From Diaporthe sp. PMI_573 (lineage: Eukaryota > Ascomycota > Sordariomycetes > Diaporthales > Diaporthaceae): a stretch of DNA of 64,000 nt. The translations under genes were made by a program, and so were the position numbers. The notes under the pieces were generated by a model, which ran no database searches, had not been told where the DNA came from, and saw only the letters and a program-made list of their open reading frames with translations. The DNA is taken from NCBI GenBank assembly GCA_021399435.1, contig JAJTUP010000002.1:1860001-1924000 (forward strand). The letters are read 5' to 3'. Position 1 is the stretch's first letter, and the number at the start of each line of letters is the position of its first letter. Shown here piece by piece: positions 55,222 to 64,000 of the stretch.

Positions 55222-56069
55222 GCACGCTCAGGGGAGAGCTCTCTTCCAGGGGATCTCTGATCAGAATCGACTTGTGTAGAACAATTTGGTACTTTTCTTT
55301 TGTATATATTTCGGACTCAGACGTTCCGCCCTGGGCGGCGGGTAGGACGAGGACCGACAAACGGAAAAGTACCTAGGTAGTAAGGGGGTTACAAAACATG
55401 AAGCTCGGCAGTCGAGCCTCCTCAGGTGCAGCTCTCAATGAAATACAGGAATGCACGCTACCTTCTGCGGTTATTGGCAATGCGCGCATCGAGCTTGTAA
55501 GTCTTTACTTGCCGAAGACGAGAAGTGAATGTGAATGTGACACGACCAAACTCCATCGCAGTTCATAAGGACCCTAAGGTCATGCAGATGAGGGTACGCA
55601 TCGTGATAACATTTTCACCTGACACTGGGACGAGTTCAGCTCTGCAGGCCCCCAGTTGACCTCGCAGTTGAGAATGGCGGAATAGTATACCACCCAGCGG
55701 CATCAGTAGGGTCAGAAACCTGGTCGAGATCTGACCATCCCGGAGGCCCGCTGTCAGATATCATCTGTGCCTGATGCGACTGTGGCATGGCCGGCGAACA
55801 ATGCTCGGTGATGACGGGCGACTGAGTTAGAGGCTTACCTCATCGCAGATAGCGGGAAGCTCCCCTTGCGGCCGGCCCCACTACCTCACGGCAAGGACCC
55901 CTGATGACGCGCTCTGGACTGGCCCATTAAACTCGGACCGCGTCGGCTTGGCCATCAACACTTAAACGTGCAAGCCATCAGCAAAGACTGCACGACATGA
56001 TCTGAGCCAGATGCACCTTCCATCTTGAACCACACCCATCGCCTCAGTGCTCCAAATTCCCCGTGAGCC
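55222..56069. other. Intergenic region, no gene seen
   Basis: About 0.85 kb of balanced composition; 3' UTR of the expansin-like gene and promoter of the next gene on the same strand. Confidence 0.6.
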
Positions 56070-57034
56070 ATGTTCACCACAATGGGCCTCCCTCCAATCT
56101 TCCCCGACTTCGCCAGCCACGCGCCTCCCAGCCTATCCACCCCTTCAGCCCACCGACCCGCCATCTCCTCGCCCTTGTCGTCCAGCCCCATCCGCGCGAC
56201 AACACCATCACCACCACCACCGCTGTCTGCACGCGACGCCAACGCGCGGAGGGAAGTTCAGTCGTCGCCTATAGCCGCGTCGTGGTCATCGTCGTCGGGC
56301 CCCGCTAAGCCCGTCGGCAGGTTTGCGGCGCGCCCATCGCGGCCGAACCCCGTGGTCGGCCAGAAGCGCGAGGCGGCCCAGGAGAGCAGGCGCAAGCTCT
56401 TCCTCAAGAACGTGAGGCAGAGGGCGGAGGACAGCAGGTGGGAGAGGAGGGGCGGCGAGCAGGAGGTATGTAGTCTCTTTTTCTCTTTGTCCTTACGATC
56501 CCCAATTTCTTTTTTTTGGGGGGTGGGGCTGGGGGCTGGGGTGGCATCAAAGCTCGAACGCGGAGGGGTGCTGACTTCTGGGTATAGTTGCTCAAGCTGG
56601 AGTGGTTCTCCCTGAACCAGGACCTGCGTCAGGCAAAGAACGCCGACCTCGACGGGCTGGTGTTCGAGTCGGACATCGAGGAGGCCGCGCGACTGCGCGA
56701 GGAGGAAGCCGCCGCCGCTGCCGGCTCATCAGCGGCCGCGCCATGGGGACAAGCTTGGACGAGCGGTCCTGATGTGGATGAGATGATGGCGGACACTCTG
56801 GAACGAGAGCAGCAAGCCGAGGTCGAGGAGTACGAGGCCATGATGGCGTCAATACAGAACGGCGCTTCTGGCGGACAACAATCGGGCCAGCAGCATGAAC
56901 AAAAGCCGCCGGATTCGCCCCACCTGTCTGACGATGACGACGACTACGACGCACTGTTTACGGACTACCTATCTCAGGAGCACCAGAGCCCCGGACAGGC
57001 GCCTGCTTGTTCGGGCGAGATGGATCTGTCATGA
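56070..57034 (+). CDS. Conserved-looking fungal protein with basic helix and acidic C-terminus, 280 aa, 2 exons
   Basis: Exons: 56070-56465 and 56588-57034; the 122-bp intron has a GTATGT donor and GTATAG acceptor. I do not recognise a named family. The first third is Pro/Ser-rich. Across the splice joint lies a strongly charged helix, QESRRKLFLKNVRQRAED then GEQELLKLEWFSLNQDLRQAKN, which looks like the conserved core. It is followed by a Glu/Ala-rich helix (EEAARLREEEAAAAAG), a Met/Glu helix around DEMMADTLEREQQAEVEEYEAMM, and an Asp-rich tail (SDDDDDYDALFTDYL). No membrane segment or signal peptide. Composition suggests a nuclear or cytosolic assembly factor, but this is inference. Convergent with PEX19 (220 bp between ends). 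Confidence 0.65.
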
Positions 57035-57254
57035 CAATGTGTCGTTCGAGTAATTGCTCTCATTCGGCTCTGGCAGCTGCTCTTGCAGCCCACGGCTGGG
57101 TTGAGGCAACATTGATCTCTATTGTATTGTGCTGGGATAAAAACAGGCTGGCGTTCTGAGTTTATTCCAGAGATGGCGTTTCGAGGTCAGGGGATCATTA
57201 TACGGCACAGGCTTGTATTTACAGATGACAGTACCTCCTACAAAGATGCCCAGC

Positions 57255-58431
57255 TCATTGAGGGTTACATGATTCTGCGTCTGGAGCATTTAAGGCGTCT
57301 TGTGCGGAGGGCATGTCGCCGACTAGGTCCGGGGGTGGGGACCCGGCAGCCTGCATCTAGAGAGGGAATTTCGTGTTAGCAAGAGCGAAGTTGCCCACAT
57401 CTTGACAGAGGTGGCTTACCTTTTGCATCCTATCCACAATATACTCCCGATCTGCCGCGTTGGAATCGGAGTATGTGCTCTCCTCGAACTTGGCGACTAT
57501 TTCCTTGACAAATCCCTGCTGCAGCTCATAGCGCTTCCTGTCCTCCTCCGAAATGGTGTCCTTATGCTTCTCCATCCACCCAGGGAATTTGTCGTTGAGC
57601 TCCTTCATGGGCTCATACAGGATGTCCTTGTTGGTCAACTGCTCCATCATGCCAAGTAGCATTTTGGAAAACTCCTCTTCGCCTCCCTCGACACCACCCT
57701 CTCCCAGGCCGCCCGCCTGCATCTGCTTCAGCAGCTCTGCCATGAAGTCGTCCGAGCCTTCACTCTGAGCAGCGGCAGTGGCTTGGTCGCCTGAGGTCTG
57801 CATGCGCTCCATCGTGCGGCGGATCGTGTCCTGAAACGAGGCATCGGCGCTGCTGGATGGCGATGCCTGAGGTTGCTCGGCAGACCCTGAGCCTGGCGCT
57901 GCGCCGCCTGACGACGACCCGCCTGTGGTGGCTGCTGCTGCGGCGCCGAGTTCCTTGAATATGCTCTCGAACTGGGCTTGCATCTCCGGCTTCGCAGTGT
58001 CAGTACATGCAAGTTCTGTACTGCGTGACTGGGTTCACTGTACCGAGTTCTCCATCTCCCCCATTAACTCGGCCATGCCAGCCTGAAGTTGCTTCGCAAA
58101 GTCGTCATCCGAGAGGACATCATCCTCGGCGGTTGCGGTTTTCTCTTTTGAAGCTGGAGCTGTTGTTGTCGAAGGCCTGCCCGGCCCAGCGGCAGTGACT
58201 ACGGGCTCCTTGGACCCAATTTTTACCGAAGAGAAGTCATCCAGCATATCTGTTTTTTTAAAGGTCAGACACGTCGAGATCCTGCCAGAGGGCTCATTAT
58301 CACATGCCATCGAGGTCGTCCAGATCGTCCTCATCGGGATCCGGCACGTCGCCCACATCCTCCAAGTTGGTATCCTGTGCTGCCTTGGAGACCTCTTTTG
58401 AGGCCTCTGTATCGCCAGGCTTAGTTGCCAT
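57255..58431 (-). CDS. PEX19: Peroxisomal membrane protein import receptor Pex19, 333 aa, 4 exons
   Basis: Cytosolic chaperone and receptor that binds peroxisomal membrane proteins and docks on Pex3. Minus-strand exons: 58431-58308, 58249-58044, 57989-57420, 57356-57255. The N-terminus carries the acidic Pex3-binding helix DPDEDDLDDLDDMLDDFS, built across intron 1; the centre has DFAKQLQAGMAELMGEMENS and EMQAQFESIFKEL; exon 3 is the helical cargo-binding domain (MLLGMMEQLTNKDILYEPMK, PGWMEKHKDTISEEDRKRYE). The end reads SPPPDLVGDMPSAQD and finishes in CNPQ, a CaaX farnesylation box as expected of Pex19. Intron 1 only keeps the frame with a GC donor (GCATGT) and a normal CTGAC branch site and CAG acceptor; the neighbouring GT would create a stop. 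The other introns are GT-AG with good branch sites. Confidence 0.93.
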
Positions 58432-59310
58432 CTTCTCTCGTGCCGCCAAGCCCAAATCGGAGGCTTTCGTTTTGGGGGGGGGGGTTCGATCAATAGAAGT
58501 AGTGACTGAGGGGCAGGCAACTGATTCAAGCTCTTGTCCCAACTCTGGTGCTTCCTTGGATGCGGCTCTCCTTTCAACGCGGATGTGAAAGCTGCAGGTT
58601 AAGGGCAGGTAGTGAATAATTTGGCATGAAGCAATCCAAAGTGTAAAATGAGAAGATGCCAAAGAAAATACCCGAATACCTAGGCTACTAGCAGGTGTCT
58701 GAAGGCGGTCGATCAATGCCGAGGAAGTTCACTCAGTCCTGCTCCAATGGGTCTCCCACAAGCGGCAGTGGCAGGGTTCCAGTCAGACCTAGGCCAATCC
58801 CCGCAATCGGTCCAGTGGCACAGTGGGGCAAAAAGTCAAGGGTTCCAGGAGCCAGTACAAGCTAAAGATCACCCATACCCAGTGCCTTCCGCCTTCTCTT
58901 TCAGGGGTGTACTGCAACCTTCCGGGTGCCATTTTCTGCCTAATCCTTGTCCAGAGTGGGTGCTGCGGGTTGAACATCTTCGAGGTCGAGGGACCAACCA
59001 TCCGAGCCTCACTTCTGGATCACACTGCACACTCCCGCGCTCTCCCATCAGGCTTCCTGCTCTCTCCAGGCCCTTTGTCTCATTCAGAAAGCATTTCAAG
59101 GTGCTAGACTATCAGCCCTTCCTTTCTCCTGACCATCTTGATAAATCGCCCCTTCCATCCCGCTTCGGAATTTCTGGGGTGACAGCCTCGCTCAACCAAC
59201 CGGCGCCACCCAACGGTGTGAATTCGGCGACTTTCGGAAACCCCTCTCGTTGAGCTCGTCCGACGACACATTTGCCAAATTATCGCGCGAGCCATCACCT
59301 TGTTGCAGAC
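58432..59310. other. Divergent region between PEX19 and UBC9
   Basis: About 0.88 kb shared by two housekeeping promoters. A G-run lies near 58476-58485. Frame 58747-59253 (plus) has no family features. No further gene seen. Confidence 0.55.
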
Positions 59311-59981
59311 ATGTCTCTGTGTATGAATCGCCTCCAAGAGGAGCGGTACGTACTGCGAACAGCTTCCGAACGCAATGTGCATTAGCAAATTCGCTGACGA
59401 GATGGCTGAACAGAAAGCTCTGGCGGCGCGATCACCCTTTTGGATTCTATGCGCGACCCACGCGCAACAGCGAGGGCATCCTGGACCTCAAGAACTGGGA
59501 GTGCGGTATACCCGGCAAGGAGAAGACCATTTGGGAGGGTGGCCAGTTCAAAATGACTGTGCAATTCCCTGACGGTAACTTGCCCGGCCCAAGATGCTAG
59601 AAGGGCAGAGTGCTGACGCGCAACTTGTTTGCCTACCCAGAGTACCCAACAAAGCCTCCAAAGTGTAAGCCGAACATCACCCAAGCACGACTCCGAGGAG
59701 GATACGAGAAACTGACAAGACGGACAGGCAAATTTGTTCCGCCCCTGTTCCACCCGAACGTCTACCCGAGTGGCACCGTCTGCCTGTCCATACTGAACGA
59801 GGAGGAGGCTTGGAAGCCAGCTATTACTGTCAAGCAGATTCTTATCGGCGTCCAGGACCTCCTCAACGACCCCAACCCCGAGTCGCCCGCACAGGCAGAC
59901 GCCTACAACCTATTCAAGAAGGACCGGGCAGAGTACGAGCGCCGGGTCAAGCGCGTGGTGCGCGACAATCCAGCACCTTGA
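59311..59981 (+). CDS. UBC9: SUMO-conjugating enzyme E2 Ubc9, 157 aa, 4 exons
   Basis: Carries activated SUMO as a thioester and passes it to target lysines in the nucleus. Exons: 59311-59345, 59414-59574, 59641-59664, 59728-59981; introns of 68, 66 and 63 bp, each with a CTGAC-type branch site. Exon 1 codes for only 11 full codons and exon 3 is 24 nt, which is why the gene cannot be seen as one frame. The joined protein shows the Ubc9 N-terminal helix ([20 protein letters not shown]), [20 protein letters not shown], the HPN motif in FHPNVYPSG and the catalytic Cys92 in [16 protein letters not shown], then [18 protein letters not shown]. Length equals the family standard. Divergent from PEX19. 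Confidence 0.95.
59641..59664 (+). other. 24-nt micro-exon of UBC9
   Basis: Flanked by a CCCAG acceptor and a GTAAGC donor, coding EYPTKPPK plus one base. It supplies the conserved stretch before the HPN loop, so skipping it would remove eight residues in frame. Confidence 0.85.
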
Positions 59982-61106
59982 GGAGCGATGGTTTGATCGT
60001 GCTGCTTGGACTTCCCCCACTCAGTTGTGCGCTTTGGCAGGATTTTTCGGAGTTCTAGGCAGGGCGGATACCAGGCAGGATCGGCCCAGGTGATTCATTT
60101 ACAAGGAGTTTGGAGATTTGATGTCACTGCGCAACTGCGCGGCATTTTTGCCAGGGGGAGGGCTGAGTAAAATCAACGGAGAGACGATGATCATGCGATC
60201 AGCAGCATGAGATCACCTTTATTGAATTGCGTGAGGGAAAGATGAGCATGGCTGTAGGCATGGTTGGAGGCTGTCAAGAAGCTCCTCCGCTGATTACATC
60301 CTCGTATCTGATCTCAACGTGCCGCCCAGAGGGCTGTTCATCCGAACCTAGCTTCGGCTACGTCTTTCTTCGCAGTAAGGGTGAAGTGCAGCCACCACTC
60401 ACAATACACCTTGTGTTTTCATCAGATGAATCGTTGGAACTTTAAAGCAGTGCCTTCTGCGTAGTGTGCAGTCATTCAGTCTTGAGCCTTAGTTATGCGA
60501 ACGTGGACCTGCATTTCGCCACGAACCGAATGTACACGCATGCAAATTCTTAGCGTGCAGAGTGCAGAGCGCGCCGTCTCGTCAGACCGCCCACACGACG
60601 TTTATGTCTGGTCTAGCCAAGTAAGCGATTATCCGTGGTGCCGGCCAGTAGGTGGTTTGGAAATCCCACCGGTATCGTTTGAACGCACACGGAAAGGGTG
60701 TAAATCAGGGAGCGCGGCGCCGTCTCAGGGGCCCGGATAGATAAGCGTTCTGGCGTTGGACCAGTAGGTGACTCTTTCAGACCCTGCCCGAGATCGGAAC
60801 CAGCTCGCCCAAGCTCTGACCAAAATTAAATCACGGGCGTTACGTTTCGCATGGGGCCTCGAGGTGGGCTCTGTATCAGGACATTTAATCAAATCGAATC
60901 TGGCTGACCTCTGACTCAACTGACGTCTCTGCTACTGGATAGATAGACCCGCTGCTCGACCTGGTTTGCTGGCTGATTATTCTTCCCTCCCACACTCTTC
61001 AACATTTCTCCCACCGAGCGCATAGCTGGACACATCTTGACCGTCGTTCCCCTTCGCCTTACTCTTCTCTTCCACATACCCAGAGCCAGCACAATTCTCA
61101 GTCACA
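59982..61106. other. Intergenic region with asparagine synthetase promoter
   Basis: 1.1 kb. The left part is the 3' flank of UBC9. The right part holds a perfect TGACTCA (60912-60918), an adjacent TGACGTC, and a CT-rich leader before the ATG at 61107. No gene seen. Confidence 0.6.
60912..60918. promoter_or_regulatory. Gcn4/CPC1-type site TGACTCA upstream of asparagine synthetase
   Basis: Perfect palindromic-core TGACTCA 189 bp before the ATG, with TGACGTC (CRE-like) at 60921-60927. Gcn4 in yeast and CPC1/CpcA in moulds bind TGACTCA and activate amino-acid biosynthesis genes, including asparagine synthetase, on starvation. Occupancy is inferred. Confidence 0.65.
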
Positions 61107-63377
61107 ATGTGTGGTATATTCGCGTGTCATAGGTACGAATCTCCACCCTTCCCGAGTCAATGGCTTGGGGCGATCTCCCTTGGAGGGGCAGCTTTGTGCC
61201 CCACCATCGCGATGATTTATCGCGGGCTGAGCTCGACTGACAACCTGCGCGCGCAGACATCCCGAGGTGCAAAAGTTCAAGCCGACTGCGTTGAAACTCT
61301 CAAAAGCGTGTGTACTCCCACTCCTGGTTGAGGGGCAGATCAATTGACTTAATCGCTGCAGAATCCGGCACAGAGGACCCGATTGGAGTAAGAACTGAGT
61401 CACACGGACTTCCTTTGCGCGACGCAGCAAGCTGACATTTGGGGCTCCACAGGCGGAAGCATCATCTGCAAGGACACAAGTATGGATACCCGATATAAGT
61501 ATGCAGTATGACGAGTAGCGCAAGCCTTACTGACATCTTGCGACAGTCTTGTGCCATGAGCGTCTGAGCATCGTGGGCGTCGGTGCGTTGCGCTCCCACC
61601 GCCCGCGAAAGCATATGAACTGACACATGGCCAGAGAGCGGTGCCCAGCCCCTGACCAACGCCGATGACAGCATCATTCTCGCCGTCAACGGCGAGATCT
61701 ACAACCACAGGTTAATCCGAAAGAGTCTCAAGACGCCGTACCACTTCAAGACGCATTCAGACTGCGAGGTCGTCATTCCTCTGGTTGGTACACACCCAAT
61801 CTGGTCAGGTGGGAGATGCAGAGGCTGATTAATCCACAGTACATGGAATATGGCCTCGACGCCCCCAAGCACCTCGACGGCATGTTCTCGTTCGTGCTCT
61901 ATGACAAGGAGCTCGACCGCACGATAGCCGCCCGTGACCCTATCGGTATTACCACACTGTACATGGGCTGGTCATCCAAGGAGCCCGGCACGGTCTACTT
62001 CGGCTCCGAGCTCAAGTGCCTGCACCCAGTATGTGACAAGGTCGAGGCCTTCCCCCCGGGGCACATCTACGACAGCCAGACCGGCCAGACGACAAGATAT
62101 TTCGAGCCAAAATGGTGGGACGGCTCGAAGGTGCCGCAGCAGCCTGTCGACCTCAAGCTTCTGCGAGAGAGCCTGGAGAAGTCGGTGCGGAAGCGATTGA
62201 TGGCTGAGGTCCCATACGGTGTTCTGCTGTCAGGAGGTCTGGACTCGAGTCTTGTGGCATCAATTGCACAGCGCGAGACGATTCGCCTCAAGAAGGCTGC
62301 TCTGGAGGCCAACGGCGGCGCAGAGCCCCAGCCTGGGGACGAGGACAAGGGTGAGGGCCTCGTGGGTATCGACGATGAAAACAAGCTGTCGACCGTCACA
62401 TACCTGCCTCAGCTCAACTCTTTCTCCATCGGTCTGCCAGGCTCGCCCGACAACGAGGCGGCGCTCAAGGTGGCCAAGTTCCTCGGAACAAAACATCACG
62501 TCATGACGTTCACCATTGAGGATGGTCTCAACGCCCTGTCGGACGTCATCTACCACCTCGAGACTTATGATGTGACAACCATCCGCGCCTCAACACCCAT
62601 GTACCTCTTGTCCCGCAAGATCAAGGCTATGGGTATCAAGATGGTGCTCAGTGGCGAGGGCAGTGATGAGATCTTTGGTGGTTACCTGTATTTCGGACAC
62701 GCCCCCGACAAGGAGTCCTTCCACGACGAGTGTGTCCGCCGTGTCAAGGCTCTGCATCTGGCCGACTGTCTCCGTGCTAACAAGTCCACCTCGGCGTGGG
62801 GTCTTGAGGCGCGAGTTCCGTTCCTGGACAAGGAGGTATGTGAATAACGCGGGCGCAATATCCATCGATGCACACTGACCACCTTCAAAGTTCCTCGAGA
62901 CCGCCATGGCCGTTGATCCCGCCGACAAGATGATCACCAAGGGGCGCATGGAGAAGCACATCCTGCGCAAGGCTTTCGACACTTCTGACGAGCCCGACAA
63001 CCAGCCATACCTCCCCGACGAGATCCTCTGGCGACAGAAGGAGCAGTTCTCCGACGGTGTTGGCTACGGTTGGATCGACGCGCTCAAGGACAACGCCGAG
63101 CTGCATGTCACGGACGAGATGATGAAGAACCCCAAGCCTGAGTGGGGCAGCGACATCCCAGACACGAAGGAGGCCTACTGGTACCGCTGCATGTTCGACG
63201 AGCACTTCCCCCCGAGCTGTGCTTCGACTGTGATGCGGTGGGTGCCGAAGTGGGTGAAGCAGACTGACCCCAGTGGACGGTGAGTACTACCTTGGCCTGT
63301 GATGTATGTCTCTGTTGCTAATGTGTTGAAATAGTGCGATCGCTTCTCACCAGCAGAAGTACAAACATGTTGAGTAG
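61107..63377 (+). CDS. ASN1: Asparagine synthetase (glutamine-hydrolysing), 580 aa, 9 exons
   Basis: Makes asparagine from aspartate, glutamine and ATP in the cytosol. Exons: 61107-61132, 61257-61307, 61362-61387, 61453-61479, 61547-61582, 61635-61783, 61840-62835, 62891-63279, 63335-63377. Six of the eight introns fall inside the first 730 bp, so the N-terminal domain is built from several exons of only 26-51 nt; phases close throughout. The mature N-terminal nucleophile Cys2 is in MCGIFACHR. The glutaminase domain shows [34 protein letters not shown] and [12 protein letters not shown]. The synthetase domain has the ATP P-loop [13 protein letters not shown] (about residues 245-257), [18 protein letters not shown] and [15 protein letters not shown] motifs, and ends HQQKYKHVE. 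The length fits yeast Asn1/Asn2 (about 572). Confidence 0.95.
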
Positions 63378-64000
63378 TCGGATGCGCGGCAAGACGAAAC
63401 TGGAGACGTGCTGTGGTGAAATGTTGGAAGGTAAACTGGTCTTGGGATGGAATAGAAGATAGACTACTAGGTAATCTGATATCACGAATGACCTCGTGTG
63501 GGACACCATAGAAGTGGCTGATGGCCTTCTTATTTCCCACGAATAGACTTCAAATACCATCCAAACACACAACTAGACCAACCAACTGGTGGCACATAGT
63601 GCTGGTTACCGTCACTGAACTCATGGTACTGAACCTACAGCTTGAGTCAGTACGGAATGTTCAAGAACAAGAGTTTACCAAATTTGTAGGCAATTGCATG
63701 AATCGGAGCCATCGTCTATGCATGGGGATCCATTCAAAAGCACCGGTGCAGCACGTGGTTGAGGTTGTGTCAATGCAGAGGAGGGGGGGGGCAAGGTTGC
63801 TTTGCTGCTCCTCAGTCTGCGACTTTTCCATACTGTTACAGCAGTAGTCTGGACCGCCGGGCACCCCTGTCTCATTCGTATGGGGCCGGTTTGTGCCGAC
63901 AAGCCACTCTTGCCCAATGGCTCTGGGGCGGGAATCAAATTTCGCGGTTGTCAGTCGCAGCTACCGAGCTTCAGTCAGCCCAACAAACAAAGCCTAGTCC
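63378..64000. other. 3' flank of asparagine synthetase
   Basis: 0.62 kb to the window end without a supported gene. Confidence 0.6.

Overview
The window is nuclear DNA of a filamentous ascomycete (Pezizomycotina, most like a sordariomycete). The evidence is intron-split genes with short introns of about 50-250 bp (GT-AG ends, CTNAC-type branch sites), long intergenic spaces, and typical mould gene families: FluG, fungal rhodopsin-like receptor, expansin-like protein, P450, Mcp2-like kinase. I see no rRNA, tRNA, CRISPR array or prokaryotic operon. All gene models below were joined by hand from exons, splice signals and protein-family expectation; exon coordinates are in each entry.

Layout. 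1-4644 is a gene desert with simple repeats. 4645-5722 (-) is a bZIP factor, followed by 2.2 kb without genes and a RluA-type pseudouridine synthase (7952-9445, -). 10351-16378 holds four small-molecule genes in alternating orientation: hotdog thioesterase, Gfo/Idh/MocA oxidoreductase, PPOX/flavin protein and cytochrome P450. A small membrane protein (18576-18974, -) and ureidoglycolate lyase DAL3 (19764-20570, +) follow. About 21.2-29.2 kb is a decayed block: long open-looking frames broken by stops, with diverged internal repeats and a promoter-like start, but no intact gene. 29842-31658 (+) is a five-exon fungal rhodopsin/Pth11-type receptor, convergent with a 1062-residue uncharacterised Cys-rich/acidic protein (31961-35149, -). 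After 3.3 kb without a clear gene come fluG (38482-41442, +), a DsbA/FrnE-like protein (-), a DUF7587-like gene (-), ERV41 (+), a class I methyltransferase (-), an Mcp2-like ABC1 kinase (-), a short F-box-like protein (-), an expansin-like secreted protein (+), an Asp/Glu-rich conserved protein (+), PEX19 (-), UBC9 (+) and asparagine synthetase (+).

How they work together. The right third is housekeeping: secretory transport (ERV41), mitochondrial lipid homeostasis (Mcp2-like), peroxisome biogenesis (PEX19), sumoylation (UBC9), amino-acid synthesis (asparagine synthetase, with a perfect Gcn4/CPC1 site in its promoter). The centre is sensing and development (receptor, fluG) beside nitrogen salvage (DAL3). 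The left contains the four-gene enzyme group, which could be a small tailoring cluster; no PKS, NRPS or terpene synthase backbone gene is present. The most unusual part is the 8-kb decayed block, where one reading frame can be followed for about 1.4 kb through in-frame stops, as expected for a gene family silenced by point mutation (RIP-like) rather than by indels.
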